This document shows positions 1 through 9,398 of a stretch of 39,843 nucleotides of DNA, one piece after another. The stretch is from Welwitschia mirabilis. Its lineage: Eukaryota; Gnetophyta; Gnetopsida; Welwitschiales. The stretch covers positions 60,932,076-60,971,918 of the forward strand of contig JBOZIK010000001.1 in NCBI GenBank assembly GCA_051453625.1, read 5' to 3'. Made by a program: the position numbers and the translations under genes. Numbering within the stretch: position 1 is the stretch's first letter; every line of letters begins with the position of its first letter. The notes beneath the pieces were generated by a model. It saw only the letters and a program-made list of their open reading frames with translations. It searched no databases and was not told the origin of the DNA.

Positions 1-216
1 AGTGGGGTAGTCATAGAGTTGAACCACTCTAAAATTGGTAAACCGCTTTGTTTATTTTTTTGCATTTTATTTGATGTAGTCTGCACAAATTTTATTTGGT
101 TCAAGTCTATTCTAGTCTTGGTCAATCCCAATTCATAAGTTGCTCAAAAATTATTTATACCCTATCCCCTTTTCCAACTGCCCACCCCCATCCCGAGTGC
201 CACTGTAATCATAACA
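1..216 (+). repeat. 3' part of the 5' LTR of copia-1
   Basis: The tract ends in ATAACA two bases before the primer-binding site, fitting the canonical CA end of an LTR. Its content (pyrimidine-rich, no coding potential) fits the R-U5 part of a copia LTR. The short reading frame starting at 96 is inside it and is not a gene. The LTR start is outside the window. Confidence 0.75.
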
Positions 217-218
217 AT

Positions 219-230
219 TGGTATCAAAGC
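219..230 (+). promoter_or_regulatory. Primer-binding site, initiator-Met tRNA type
   Basis: TGGTATCAAAGC differs by one base from TGGTATCAGAGC, the usual plant Ty1/copia primer site complementary to the 3' end of initiator methionine tRNA. It sits directly after the LTR end and 50 bases before the gag start. Confidence 0.88.
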
Positions 231-279
231 CCATTTGCTCTAGACCTCCTTGTGTTTCTGTTTTCAAGTCTAGATTATA

Positions 280-1254
280 ATGGCATCCTCAGACTATCCA
301 GAGTATCCAGAAGGACAAGCAATTAGAAGACCTCCATTCTTCACTGACACAAATTATGCTTACTGGAAGCCAAAAATGGTGATCTTCATGACTTCCCTAG
401 ATCCAGATATTTGAGAAATGGTCCTGAAAGGCTATCAACTTCCAACTATAATAGACACTGATAGTGACACTTCTTGAAGACTAGAAGTAGTTGGCATCCA
501 AAAGAGAAATGGAAGCTCAACTTGATGGAAGAGCAATGAATGCAATTATTTGTGCATTATCAAATGAAGAATATGATTGAGTGATTCAATGCACATCAGC
601 AAGAGATATGTGGGAAACTCTCAGGATTACACATGAAGCCACAAATGTGGTTAACAATTACAAAGTTGCAATTGCTTGCCACTGAATTCGAGAGCATCAA
701 AATGGAAGAATCAGAATCTATGGCTGAATACACAACTAAAGTCAGCAACATTGTTAATAGCATGTGGGGAATTGGAGAGAGAGTTTCTAAGAATAGAGTT
801 GTTTGAAAAATTCTGAGAAGCTTGACTCCAAAATTTAGACCCAAGATTACAACCATTGAAGAAAGCAAGGACATTGATCGTATGGGAGTGGAGGGGTTAA
901 AAGGATATCTAATGGCATATGAAGCAATTATTCTACCTAAGGATAAGGCACCAAAGAAGAAAAGCATAGCTCTCAAGGCATGTGAATAAGAGTAGGAAGA
1001 AGTGATCATGAAGAAGATGCAGACCTTACACTGTTAACAAGAAACTTCAAAAGATTCCTCGGCAAAAGGAAAGAAGGAAAGAAGGCTAGGTGACCAATCA
1101 GACGTGGAGGTGATAAGAACTCTTCTTCATCCATTCAATCTTATGAATGTAAAGGCTTTCGACATGTAGCTTCAGAATGTGCAAATAAGAAGGTTAATAA
1201 AGGAAAAGGAAAGGGAAAGGAGGTACTTACGGTAACTTGGAATGCTGACTTGGA
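280..1254 (+). pseudogene. copia-1 gag (UBN2-type capsid plus zinc knuckle), broken
   Basis: The start ATG at 280 opens MASSDYPEYPEGQ, followed by FFTDTNYAYWKPKM, the usual N-terminal signature of plant copia gag. Around 600-960 the translation shows the UBN2 pattern, including a KMEESESMAEYTTKVSNIVN-like stretch and RSLTPKFRPKI. A zinc knuckle near 1139-1185 reads YECKGFRHVASEC: it keeps one of the first two cysteines, the His and the last Cys, but the first Cys is replaced by Ser. Gag normally forms the virus-like particle that packages element RNA. Stops at about 412 and later frame changes make it non-functional. One stop, TGA in DIxEMV, fits a TGG tryptophan codon changed by G to A. Confidence 0.9.
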
Positions 1255-1929
1255 AGCAGACAATGCTAACTCAAGTTATGAAGGAGTCATGGATTTTCGA
1301 CTTCTGGTTGTAACAGATAATGTAAATACCCCCACTCAATGTTGTTTTACGACAATGGAAAATGAACATATATCTTCTGAAAATGTTTTTCAACATTCTG
1401 ATGACTTGGATTTTGAATACGATGAATTGTTGAATGCTTATGAAATTTGTATACGCTAGGCATAGATCTAGGTAAGAAAAATGTTCTATATAAGAAATTT
1501 GTAGAAGATCTAGAAAGCAAATTAAAAGAAGCAAACAACAAAATAGCATCCTTGACAAAATAACTTCAAGATGATAAATTTATTGCAAATCATCTAACCC
1601 AAGGAAAAGATGACTTAAACAAACTATTGGGAACAGAACAAAATCCCTATGATAAATCTAGAATTGGTAGCTTTAATAGTATGTCTACAACTCTTCAAAA
1701 TTTTACTCCTAGCATTAAATATCAATCTTTTAGTAAAGTGAGTCTAAGAGGTCACTATTGGAACAAATATGATCACATCCAATTCTCTTGTCCCTACAAG
1801 AAATCTTTATATTTTGGATTCAATAGCGATGTAAGATTTATAAGAAAACCTTTTAATCAATAATGTAAAAAGGGCAATTTGTAGCAGGCTAGAAAAGACA
1901 TCGCTATACCCTTATTTGCCTATGCTAAA
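1255..1929 (+). pseudogene. copia-1 gag-to-protease linker, broken
   Basis: The stretch between the zinc knuckle and the protease reads as low-complexity, Asn/Lys/Asp-rich peptide in shifting frames (for example the frame running 1250-1459 and the one at 1627-1863). This fits the poorly conserved linker that follows gag in these elements. No catalytic motif is visible here. It is listed to account for the bases, not as a separate gene. Confidence 0.6.
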
Positions 1930-2255
1930 GCTAAAGGAAAATCAAAGTGGTATCTTGGTAGTGTGTGTTCTAGACACATGATTGAAGACAGTATTTTACT
2001 CACTTCCTTTCAAGATTATGATGGTGGTGAAGTAACACTTGGTGATAACAGTAAAGGGCATATAATTGGTAAAGGGCCCATTATAGCCAATAAACATCAC
2101 CCAACCATAAAAGACGTTTATCCTGGGGATAGGCTGAAGTATAACCTGCTCAGTATATCTCAAATCGGTAATAGAGGAAATATTGTATCTTGTTATCAAG
2201 ATAAATGTGTTGTTCGAAGTGCTGCCACCAATAATGTCATTCTTATTAGGCCACA
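1930..2255 (+). pseudogene. copia-1 aspartic protease, catalytic residue lost
   Basis: The reading frame contains KSKWYLGSVCSRHM, which lines up with the copia protease active site WxxDSGCSxHM. The catalytic Asp is Gly and the DSG triad reads GSV, so the protease would be inactive. Downstream, VTLGDNSKGHIIGKG and the LLSISQIG block are the usual following strands. In an intact element this enzyme cuts the Gag-Pol polyprotein. The frame 1963-2316 covers most of it before shifting into the integrase frame. Confidence 0.9.
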
Positions 2256-3175
2256 ATGGGGGCAAGATGTTATATGGCTAATGAAGAAGATGTCAATCTT
2301 TTGCATAGAAGATTAGGCCACATGAATCTCAAAGACTTAAGAAATATTTCTACTAAAGAGATAGTAAGAGGAGTTCCCAAACTCAATGTGTCTGAAGCTA
2401 AAATATGTGATTCTTGCATCAAAGATAAGCTTAGTCCTTCAACATTCAAGAGTAAGAAGGACACAACTTTTGTCAAACCTTTAGATTTAATTCACATGGA
2501 TTTAGTGGAACAAACTCAAACGAGAAGCACTAGAGGTGAAAAATATTTCCTAATTATAGTTGATGATTTCTCAAGATATTATAGGATCTCATTTCTTTCA
2601 ATAAGGTTAAAGCTTTTGAGATGTTTGTCAAAATTTGTAAAAGGGTTCAAAATGAAAAGGGGTACACCATTAAGATGATTCAATCTGATAGAGAAGCAGA
2701 ATTTGTAAATGGAAAGTTTGAGCAATACTGTGATTCAACTGGACTTTTTCATCAACTCTCTGCCCCTAGAACACCTCAACAAAATGGTGTAGCTGAATGA
2801 AACAAATGGGTCCTCATTAAAATGACAGGAAGCATGCTTAATGAACAAGCAATAACACAACAATTTTGGGTTGAAGCTGTAAACACTGCTTGTTACATAA
2901 ACAACAGAGTCTCTTTACAACCAGGACCTAGCAAATCTTCATGTGGATTATCAGATTATGGAATGGTAACAAGCCCACTATGAGCTATTTCAAAGTTTTT
3001 GGTAGCAAGTGCTTAATTCTCAACTATAAAGGACCAACTAGAAAGCTTGAATCCAAGGCAAATGGTGAAATCTTTTTGGGCTATGCAGTGACAAGCAAAG
3101 CTTACAGAATCTATCACAAAATAACATGCAGAGTTCAAGAATCTGGACATGTTAAAGTAGATGACTCAAAGTGAG
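2256..3175 (+). pseudogene. copia-1 integrase (zinc finger and catalytic core), broken
   Basis: The GAG_pre-integrase zinc finger starts LLHRRLGHMNLKDL and ends ICDSCIKDK (HHCC pattern). It is followed by the core beginning LIHMDL with the first catalytic Asp. The second block reads IQSDREAEF (canonical QSDRGGEF, second Asp). The third is PQQNGVAE with the catalytic Glu at 2795-2797, followed directly by a TGA at 2798-2800 where Arg is expected. The C-terminal part near 2970-3170 carries the YFKVFGSKCLILN and GEIFLGYA motifs. Frameshifts near 2590 and 2970 and the stop disable it. Confidence 0.93.
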
Positions 3176-3470
3176 ATGACTTGCCCATAAGTAAAGTTAA
3201 TGATGACATTGTCGAAATCTCTATGTCTAAAACGCATAATGATTCATCAATGTCAAAATCAAATGAAGTAGAGAGCATAGAAAAATGCTTATCTCTCCCT
3301 CTCAAGAAAATGTTTTGAGCAATCTAAAACAAGTGAGAACTACAAGAAGTGAAAAACACGTAAGTCACAGTTTTCTATGTTTTCCATCCTCTTTAGAACC
3401 CAAGACATTTCAAGAAGCAAGAAGCAGAACATGATGAAGCTTGGTTGTTTGCAATACAACAAAAATTGAA
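3176..3470 (+). pseudogene. copia-1 integrase-to-reverse-transcriptase spacer
   Basis: A low-complexity, Ser/Asn/Lys-rich stretch in broken frames joins the integrase tail to the reverse transcriptase. This is the usual variable hinge of copia pol. No motif is recognised beyond an RTTRSEKH-like end that often precedes the polymerase domain. Confidence 0.6.
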
Positions 3471-4935
3471 TTAGTTTGAATGCAATAGAGTGTTGAATTT
3501 AGTTCCTATTCCTAAAGGGAAACACATCATAGGAACAAAATGGGTGTTTAAGAATAAGAAGGATGAAAACCATAGTATAATTTAGAACAAGAGAAAATTA
3601 GTAGCACAATGTTATCGTCAGCAAAAAGAAATAGATTACGATGAAACCTTTACCCCACTTACTAGACTTGAGGCTATAAGAATTTTGCTAGCCTTTGCTT
3701 GCTTTCACAAAATTAGATTGTATCAAATGGATGTCAACAGTGTATTCCTTAATAGATATATCAATGGAGAAGTTTATGTTGCTCAACCCCCTGCTTTCGT
3801 TGACCCCAAATCTTCTGACCATGTTTTCAAATTGAATAAAGTGTTGTATGGTTTAAAATAAGCTCCAAGAGCTTGGTTTAAAAAATTAAATTCCTTTTGA
3901 GTCTCAAATGCTTTTTCTAAGAGACATGCAGACCCAACCCTGTTTATAAGACATGAAAATCAAGATACCTTGATTGTTCAAATCTATGTAGATGACATAT
4001 TGTTTGGGTCAACAAGGGATTCTCTTGCTCAGGACTTTGCCAAGCTTATCTAAAAGGAATTCGAGATGAGTTTAGTAGGTGAGCTAAATTTCTTTCTGGG
4101 ACTTCAAATTAAATAACTTCAAGATGGAACATTTATCAATCAGTCCAAATATGTTTAAGAAGTTTTGAGTAAGTATAAGATGACTAAGTCCAAAGATTCT
4201 AAGACACCCATATCCACCAACACTAAAATCAACAAGGATGAGTTAGGGAAAAAGGTGGACCAAAAATTAAACAGAATATTGATTGGTAGCTTCTTGTATG
4301 TAATTACAAATAGACCAAACATCGCTCATAGTGCGGGAATTTGTCCTAGATATCAATTAGACCCTAGGGAATTTCATCTAATAGGTATCAAGAAAATCTT
4401 GAGATACCTCAAATATACTCAAAGCTATGGGTTGTGATATCCTTATGACACCTCAATTGATCTTGAGTGTTATAGTGATGCAGATTGGGTTGGATGTATA
4501 AATGATAGGAAGAGTATTAGTGGAGCTTGCTTCTATATGGGTAATTGTCTAGTCTCTTGGTTAAGCACAAAGCAAAATACTACATTCTTGTTCATAACAG
4601 AAGCTAAATATACTGTAGCAATTGCTTATTGTGCCCAACTGCTCTGGATGAAACAAATAATGGAGGACTTTTGAATAAAAGTTAACACAAGCAAACTCTA
4701 TTGTGATAACACTAGTGTAATTAACATAACTAAAAAGCCTGTTCAATGCTCCGACTAAATATATTAATGTTAGACATCATTTAATTCGTGAACGAGTTCA
4801 TTATCAAGTGATCTCATTAGAGTATATTTCAACAAATGATAAAATCATTGACATTATGACAACAAGCTTAAGCGAAGAGCAATTTGTTTGTCTTAAAAAG
4901 AATCTAGGAATAGGGGTGTGTCCCCATATAGCTTA
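3471..4935 (+). pseudogene. copia-1 reverse transcriptase and RNase H, broken
   Basis: Readable RT blocks include IIGTKWVFKNKK, DYDETFTPLTRLEAIR, LYQMDVNSVFLN and the fully preserved YVDDI catalytic box at 3985-3999, then GELNFFLGLQIK. RNase H follows with CYSDADWVGCINDRKSISG at about 4465-4525 and SWLSTKQNTTFLFITEAKY. At least three in-frame stops sit where Gln is conserved (TAA at 3858, 4051 and 4114). Each can come from CAA by one C-to-T change. The enzyme would copy element RNA to DNA and remove the RNA strand. Here it is dead despite its intact YVDD box. Confidence 0.95.
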
Positions 4936-5110
4936 AAATCCTTTTCTATGCTAACTGGACCTACCTTTGTCATCATGGAAATTGATTCATTTCTTTCTAA
5001 ATTGGTTTAGATCTCTATACTTTCTTGACCTTGTCAAAATCAATCATCAACATTAGATTTTGTCAAAATTATGTCTTCTCTGAGCGTCAATCTGCTGCTA
5101 CTATAACCCT

Positions 5111-5209
5111 GGACATCCGTTTCTTTTTCGCGGATGTCCGCCATTTTGTTTTTGGGTAAAGACAAGGTTTAAAAACCCGGACGTCTGCCATATTCAAACC
5201 GGACATCCG
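5111..5209 (+). repeat. Cluster of four GGACATCCG-like motifs
   Basis: The motif occurs at 5111-5119 (plus), 5131-5139 (as the reverse complement CGGATGTCC), 5179-5187 (variant GGACGTCTG) and 5201-5209 (plus). The first two can pair as a 9-bp stem with an 11-base loop. It lies in the presumed U3 region of the copia-1 3' LTR, so a promoter or enhancer role is possible but unproven. Confidence 0.7.
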
Positions 5210-5230
5210 CTCTTCTATGCAAACGTAAAT

Positions 5231-5238
5231 CCACGTGG
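5231..5238. promoter_or_regulatory. G-box-like palindrome CCACGTGG
   Basis: CCACGTGG contains the CACGTG core bound by plant bHLH and bZIP factors. It could be part of the LTR promoter. No nearby TATA box was identified with confidence. Confidence 0.35.
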
Positions 5239-5300
5239 ATACCAGCTTTCCTTACTAGCTTTTACTTGTGTCATTTTGAATCCTCCTAATTTTTGAAAAA

Positions 5301-5902
5301 CTTTGGAAAAGAAATAGTTCGGAACAAGTTGGGTGTAAGAATTCTTTCTCATCTAATGCAACTCCGCTTTTGGAGAACTTACACTTTTATTGAAATTAGA
5401 ATACCACCACCATAGATCTGGATTTTATATTGAAAAGTTTCTTAAAAATTAACTTTACAGGGAAAAAAGACAAGTCATCAAATTTGTTTATTGTAGACAA
5501 GTAGCAGCATTTCAACACAACTTGGATACTTTTTCATCTTTAAACTTATTTCATCTGTAACATACAGTTTTCACCAGTAATTGTTCTTAACAGCATTTAC
5601 AGAGAAATAACAGGAAGGAAGTACAAACCTAAACAATAGCAATGATTTCAAAATAAACAATTACGAGATAAAGTTTGCAGAAGTATATTAAGAATAGTAG
5701 TGAAATAGTGTTCCGTAAAACACTTATTGATATGTCTTCAAGAGATCAAAAATGGATACTCTACCGTCATGAAGAAATTTGCAACCAAGACAGAGATGAA
5801 AAGCAAGTAAATAAGAACACAAGTTGCTATCTCAACGAAAGAACTTAATATCAATTCGGAAGCATGAAGACTGGAATCCAAGTCCAAGGGACACGATCAT
5901 AC
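5301..5902 (-). other. Probable intron or gene-flanking sequence of the transit-peptide gene
   Basis: No open frame of note on either strand. On the minus strand this lies directly downstream of the splice donor at 5902-5901, so it is probably first-intron sequence. Possible acceptor-like sites (TTTAG or TTACAG preceded by pyrimidines) exist, but I could not support a second exon. The exon could lie beyond copia-1, to the left of the window. Confidence 0.4.
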
Positions 5903-6124
5903 CTGAAATGCATTGCAGACTTTGATCTTTCTCGTGTCATGCTTGACGAAAAACCTCTGCGGATTTAGCGGTTTTGCCAGACCAACATGACTGTTGTACC
6001 CAGTTACAGACGCAGGACGGAAACACACGTGCAGAGAATGTTTGTTGCGTGTAGTGAAGGGCTGAGTATGTGTCTGAAGTCCATGTACGAGTGATGAAGC
6101 TATTCCAGTGGAAATGCAAGCCAT
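5903..6124 (-). CDS. Candidate first exon encoding a chloroplast transit peptide
   Basis: Reading the minus strand, ATG at 6124-6122 sits in a good plant start context (TCAATGGC). It opens 74 codons beginning MACISTGIASSLVHG and ending KIKVCNAFQ. The peptide has one acidic residue (Asp), nine Lys/Arg, many Ser, Thr and His, and Ala after Met, which is the classic profile of a plastid targeting peptide. The frame ends at CAG followed by GTATGA at 5902, a strong splice donor in phase 0. The VCNAF stretch near the end resembles a transit-peptide cleavage region. The mature protein is not in the window, so the function is unknown. The second exon may lie beyond the copia-1 insertion. An overlapping frame starting at 6179 has a worse start context and no targeting profile. 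It could also be a chance frame or a pseudogene. Confidence 0.55.
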
Positions 6125-6240
6125 TGAATGAATAGACTGGAGCTGCAGCTGAATGGAATGGAAACGAGGTCGTTGGCATCGCTTCCCCTCCCTCCTGCTT
6201 ATTTGTTAAAAACCATTAAATAATGTAATTCTGTGGTCCT
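6125..6240 (-). promoter_or_regulatory. Putative 5' UTR and core promoter of the transit-peptide exon
   Basis: Upstream of the ATG on the minus strand is a CT-rich leader (about 6125-6180). About 90 bases upstream is an AT-rich ATTATTTAAT-like element near 6212-6225 that could act as a TATA box. This is positional inference only. Confidence 0.3.
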
Positions 6241-6344
6241 GAATTCTCCACTCATGCCTACCTCCGTGTTTTTATGTTACCTAAAGTCTTATTTAAATGT
6301 CAAAAATACATGAATCTCAGTCCTCTATCCAATGGTTAACTTGG

Positions 6345-6440
6345 ACTTGAATATGTGAGGTGTGAAGTAAAGCGTTACTTAAGACACTATCTTTTATTCA
6401 AAAGGTTGTAAGTTTGAAATGTGAAATGCCATGTTTGGAC
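6345..6440 (+). repeat. Possible degenerate tRNA-like SINE head
   Basis: GAAGTAAAGCG resembles a decayed pol III A box. GGTTGTAAGTTTGAAATG, about 40 bases on, resembles the B-box region GGTTCGAATC. The spacing fits a tRNA-derived SINE, but both boxes have mismatches and no tail or target-site duplication was found. Confidence 0.3.
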
Positions 6441-6611
6441 TGTTGTCAGACTTTAGATATAACTAAATCATTTGTCTAAATAATTGTAGTAACTATATTT
6501 CTAAAAAAAGTATAATTAATAGAATTATTAAATTTATTTTTATGATATTAGATTAAATTAATCCTTTAAGTTTTGGATAATAAATTAAGTATTAAATGTA
6601 GTGTTAATAAT

Positions 6612-6672
6612 GTGGTAATCCAATTGGTAAGAAATTTTTCTTTTATTTAGCATGTCATGGGATTGCACTTTT
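6612..6672 (+). repeat. Possible second degenerate tRNA-like SINE head
   Basis: CCAATTGGTAAGAA resembles the A-box region of tRNA-like SINEs (CTCAGTTGGTAAGAG in common plant families). GTCATGGGATTGCAC follows where the B box is expected. It is weak and could be chance. Confidence 0.3.
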
Positions 6673-7443
6673 GGATCCCTTATTAAGCACACTATGGGGA
6701 ACATGGTGTAATTAAGTCATTTGTTTAGTCAATTATAACAGCTTTACTTTTGTGGGGAAGTACAAGCATTAAAAGCTTTGAAATCAACATCTTTTGTGGG
6801 GAAATACAAGTATTAGATGTAGTATTCATTTCTATTCTACTAATTAAAAATATTAGAGTGAAAATTCAATGACTTAATTATGAATATGAGGATAAGGGAT
6901 TGTTTTTAATAAAAATGTAGTTTAAATAAATTAAGAAAAGTTTCTAAGATGGTGGTGAGATTAACACATCTACCTATAACAAAAGAATGTGCCTTGACAT
7001 AAAGAGTTGTGTTTTATGACCAAAGTAGTATAAGATTACAAAAACCTATGGAGCCAACAATATAGTAAATACTATAGTTATCTAGAGAGTGATTCATTAC
7101 AAGCACCAAAGAAAGTGGTGTCACATGAAATCTAATACTTTCTAAATAGAATTTAGATTAGGTAGCCTTAAATTCTATGATACAATACTTAAAGATGTAT
7201 TACTATGGTTTGGTAATTAAAAATCATGGTTACGTCTTGAGAATTATCATATGCAAATCTACTTCTCAAAATAGGGCAAATGTGCCCTAGTTATCAAAGT
7301 TGAGCATACAGCTTCAAGATTAAAACCAAGGTTGTTAACTATAGTACGGCAACACTAATGTCATTATTCAATATAGACTATATGAAAAGTTGAAAAGCAC
7401 AATGATTTTCTATCAATTTAGATTAAATTGAGAGTTCAACCTT

Positions 7444-7459
7444 AAAAATCATCATAAAG
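7444..7459. repeat. Left target-site duplication of LINE-1
   Basis: AAAAATCATCATAAAG matches 14297-14312 with one T/C difference. The A-rich start fits the preferred nick site of LINE endonuclease. Confidence 0.8.
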
Positions 7460-7483
7460 TCTTGGGATGAGGGGATGAGAAGT

Positions 7484-7527
7484 GGGAGCAGAGTGGAGCA
7501 GAGGAAAGGGAGCAGAGTGGAGCAGAG
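7484..7527 (+). repeat. Tandem 24-bp repeat in the LINE-1 5' UTR
   Basis: GGGAGCAGAGTGGAGCAGAG occurs at 7484-7503 and again at 7508-7527, exact over 20 bases with a 24-bp period. It lies 25 bases from the 5' end of the element, where LINE promoters reside. A regulatory role is only a guess. Confidence 0.85.
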
Positions 7528-7874
7528 AAAATAGTGAAGCTAGGGTTTCACTTTAGGGAGTGAGGCAGGAGCAATTGCGATAGTAGTGCGAAGGGCGTTT
7601 CTAGCACATCTTCAATGCGCTGGTTTATTCTCTCTCTTCTGCAGTCGCCTTGCGCTAGGTTTTTTTCATTAGTGATCTTTGCAGCTTACGTTCAGGAGTT
7701 TTTCATGCGGCACATCTTCAATGCTCCCTCTCATTAACTCCTTAGTAGCGCGTTCTACTATGAAACCCCGAAAGGGCACAGTAGGATATGCTTAGACCTC
7801 ATGCTAGTTTTCCTACCCTTAAGGAGAGGTTTTTGAATTAACAACTCATGAACCCTGAAAACTTGAAAGGGCGG

Positions 7875-8179
7875 TGTTATAACCCACATTTTGTAAGCTT
7901 TAATTAATAGGGTTTCTAAACTATGTAAAACATTTTGATATTAATTTTANNNNNNNNNNNNNNNNNNNNNNNNNNNNNNNNNNNNNNNNNNNNNNNNNNN
8001 NNNNNNNNNNNNNNNNNNNNNNNNNNNNNNNNNNNNNNNNNNNNNNNNNTTTTAAATCTTGTAATGTGTTAATAGAGTCTAATTAGGATTTAATCCTAGG
8101 TTCCATTGTGCATGATAGTTATTAATACTTTAAAAAAAATATTATAGTTAATTAGGGTAATTAAAGTTGGGGTATTACA
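7875..8179. mobile_element. Solo LTR inserted in the LINE-1 5' UTR
   Basis: The segment begins TGTTATAACCC and ends GGGGTATTACA, so it has TG/CA ends and a short inverted repeat. It is flanked by an exact 5-bp duplication GGCGG (7870-7874 and 8180-8184). Removing it and one GGCGG joins the LINE leader cleanly. The ends resemble gypsy-type plant LTRs that start TGTAATACCCC, which would place it on the minus strand. A 100-N gap (7950-8049) hides the middle, so a small TRIM-like element rather than a solo LTR is also possible. Confidence 0.75.
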
Positions 8180-8184
8180 GGCGG

Positions 8185-9398
8185 GCTCAAGTGGATTTGA
8201 GATATCCAAGATAGTGAAAGTGCATCTGGCTTTTCAATGGAAGCAGAATCCTCCAGTACAAAATCTTATGTGACTTCAATAGGAGGAAACAATCCTCAAA
8301 GTTTTTCCAACTTGGATTTTGGCTTTAAATGTAATGGTGGCATCTTCCATGCTAAGATGCTTATGAACTATTCTAAGCACTTGGAGGTTCGATTCAAAAA
8401 TAGTCTTATTGACAAATTTCAATTTTCAGAAGGGTGGGCTTCACTTCATAGAAAAGGTGCACTTATAGTGTGACCAGAGATTTCCAGCAAAATGTAAGGT
8501 AATTCCTATTCAAGATGGACTATTGCATTTTATTTTTGATCTGGAAGACAATATGAATAAGGTTTTGGTAGGAGACCCTTATTCTTTTGGTCAAAGAGGT
8601 CTAGCTTTAACAAAATGGTCTTCTTTTATTCTTGATAAACGTTCCATCTTTGAAAAGATTTAACTTTGGATTTGTATTTCAAACCCTCACATTGAAATAT
8701 GGCACCCTTATTTTTTTAAGCAACTTAGACATACGTTAGAGGAATTTATTAAACTAGACAGAAATACTGATTTCATGGCAAAAATGGCAATGCCTAGAAT
8801 TTGTGTTTATATGAAACCGACTGTTTCAATGCAGAGAAAATCATCTTAGATACTATGTGGGGAGAAATAATATTCAATCTTGAAATTGAAAATCTTTCTA
8901 TACAATGGTCAAAATGTGGAGAACATGGACACACAATGGAAAAATGGAAGAAAAATGAAAATATTGAAAAGACTGATTGGCAGGAAGTCAAGAAAAACAA
9001 GAAAAAGAAATCGCTTCAGTTTCGAACAATAAACCCATCACATAGGCAAACAAGTATGATATTCTTTTAAAAGAAGAATTAGAACAGATGACAGAAAGAG
9101 AAATGAAAAAGGCTATGAAAAAGTAGAACAGGAAAACACAGAGCGCCTTCACAATGCACCAATCTCAGTTTCAATGCATCATTCCCAATAACAATATCAG
9201 ATGGATATGGGACAAGAACTCAAAAATAGGGGAAACAGTGTTGAAAAGCATGTTGCGAATGTGCTGGTAAATAACATAATTGGAAAACTGGGTCAAATAG
9301 ACAAAAAGGTAAGAATGAATACTCGTAAAGGTAATTTTGAAAAGGAGAAAAAGAAGGACATCCGAGATGATAAGCAATCTCAACTCTTCTTTTCGTGA
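8185..9398 (+). pseudogene. LINE-1 ORF1 (DUF4283 domain and zinc knuckle), broken
   Basis: The frame starting MEAESSSTKSY at 8237 runs to 8473. It then shifts into one reading LLHFIFDLEDNMNKVLVGDP, SFGQRGLALTKWSSF and LWICISNPHIEIW, which is the DUF4283 pattern of plant LINE ORF1. AMPRICVYM and a zinc knuckle follow near 8880-8950 as IQWSKCGEHGHTMEKW; the first and last Cys positions are Trp, so the CCHC site is lost. A Lys/Glu-rich linker ends the protein near 9398. ORF1 proteins bind element RNA and form the ribonucleoprotein. The original start may lie upstream at ATGAACCCTG (7848), separated by the solo LTR. Confidence 0.88.

Larger units (their letters stand above)
1..5300 (+). mobile_element. 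Decayed Ty1/copia LTR retrotransposon (copia-1)
   Basis: Domain order is gag, protease, integrase, reverse transcriptase, RNase H, which is the Ty1/copia (Pseudoviridae-type) order. A primer-binding site for initiator-Met tRNA lies at 219-230 and the last pol codons near 4935. The tail of the 5' LTR occupies 1-216 and the element continues left of the window. Every reading frame is broken by stops and frameshifts, so this is a dead copy. The right boundary is uncertain: the LTR-like tract after 4919 contains no visible copy of the 1-216 sequence, so the 3' LTR is truncated or too diverged to see. Confidence 0.93.
4919..5300 (+). repeat. Probable 3' LTR remnant of copia-1
   Basis: Right after the pol end a purine tract (AGGAATAGGGG) is followed by TGTCCCC, a plausible polypurine tract and LTR start. 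The tract contains four copies of a GGACATCCG-like motif and a G-box. It has no coding potential. No U5 region matching 1-216 follows, so the right end, placed near 5300, is a guess. Confidence 0.5.
6241..7443. other. Non-coding intergenic stretch
   Basis: AT-rich with no sustained open frame. It holds two possible tRNA-like SINE remnants and a short 44-bp-spaced direct repeat (6747-6771 and 6791-6815). Nothing else was recognised. Confidence 0.6.

Noticed and set aside
596-1009. Minus-strand 137-codon frame
   Set aside because: It is opposite the copia-1 gag and has no independent signature; a shadow frame.
5937-6179. Alternative 80-codon frame overlapping the transit-peptide exon
   Set aside because: Poorer start context and composition; the frame at 5903-6124 ends in a proper splice donor and has the targeting profile.
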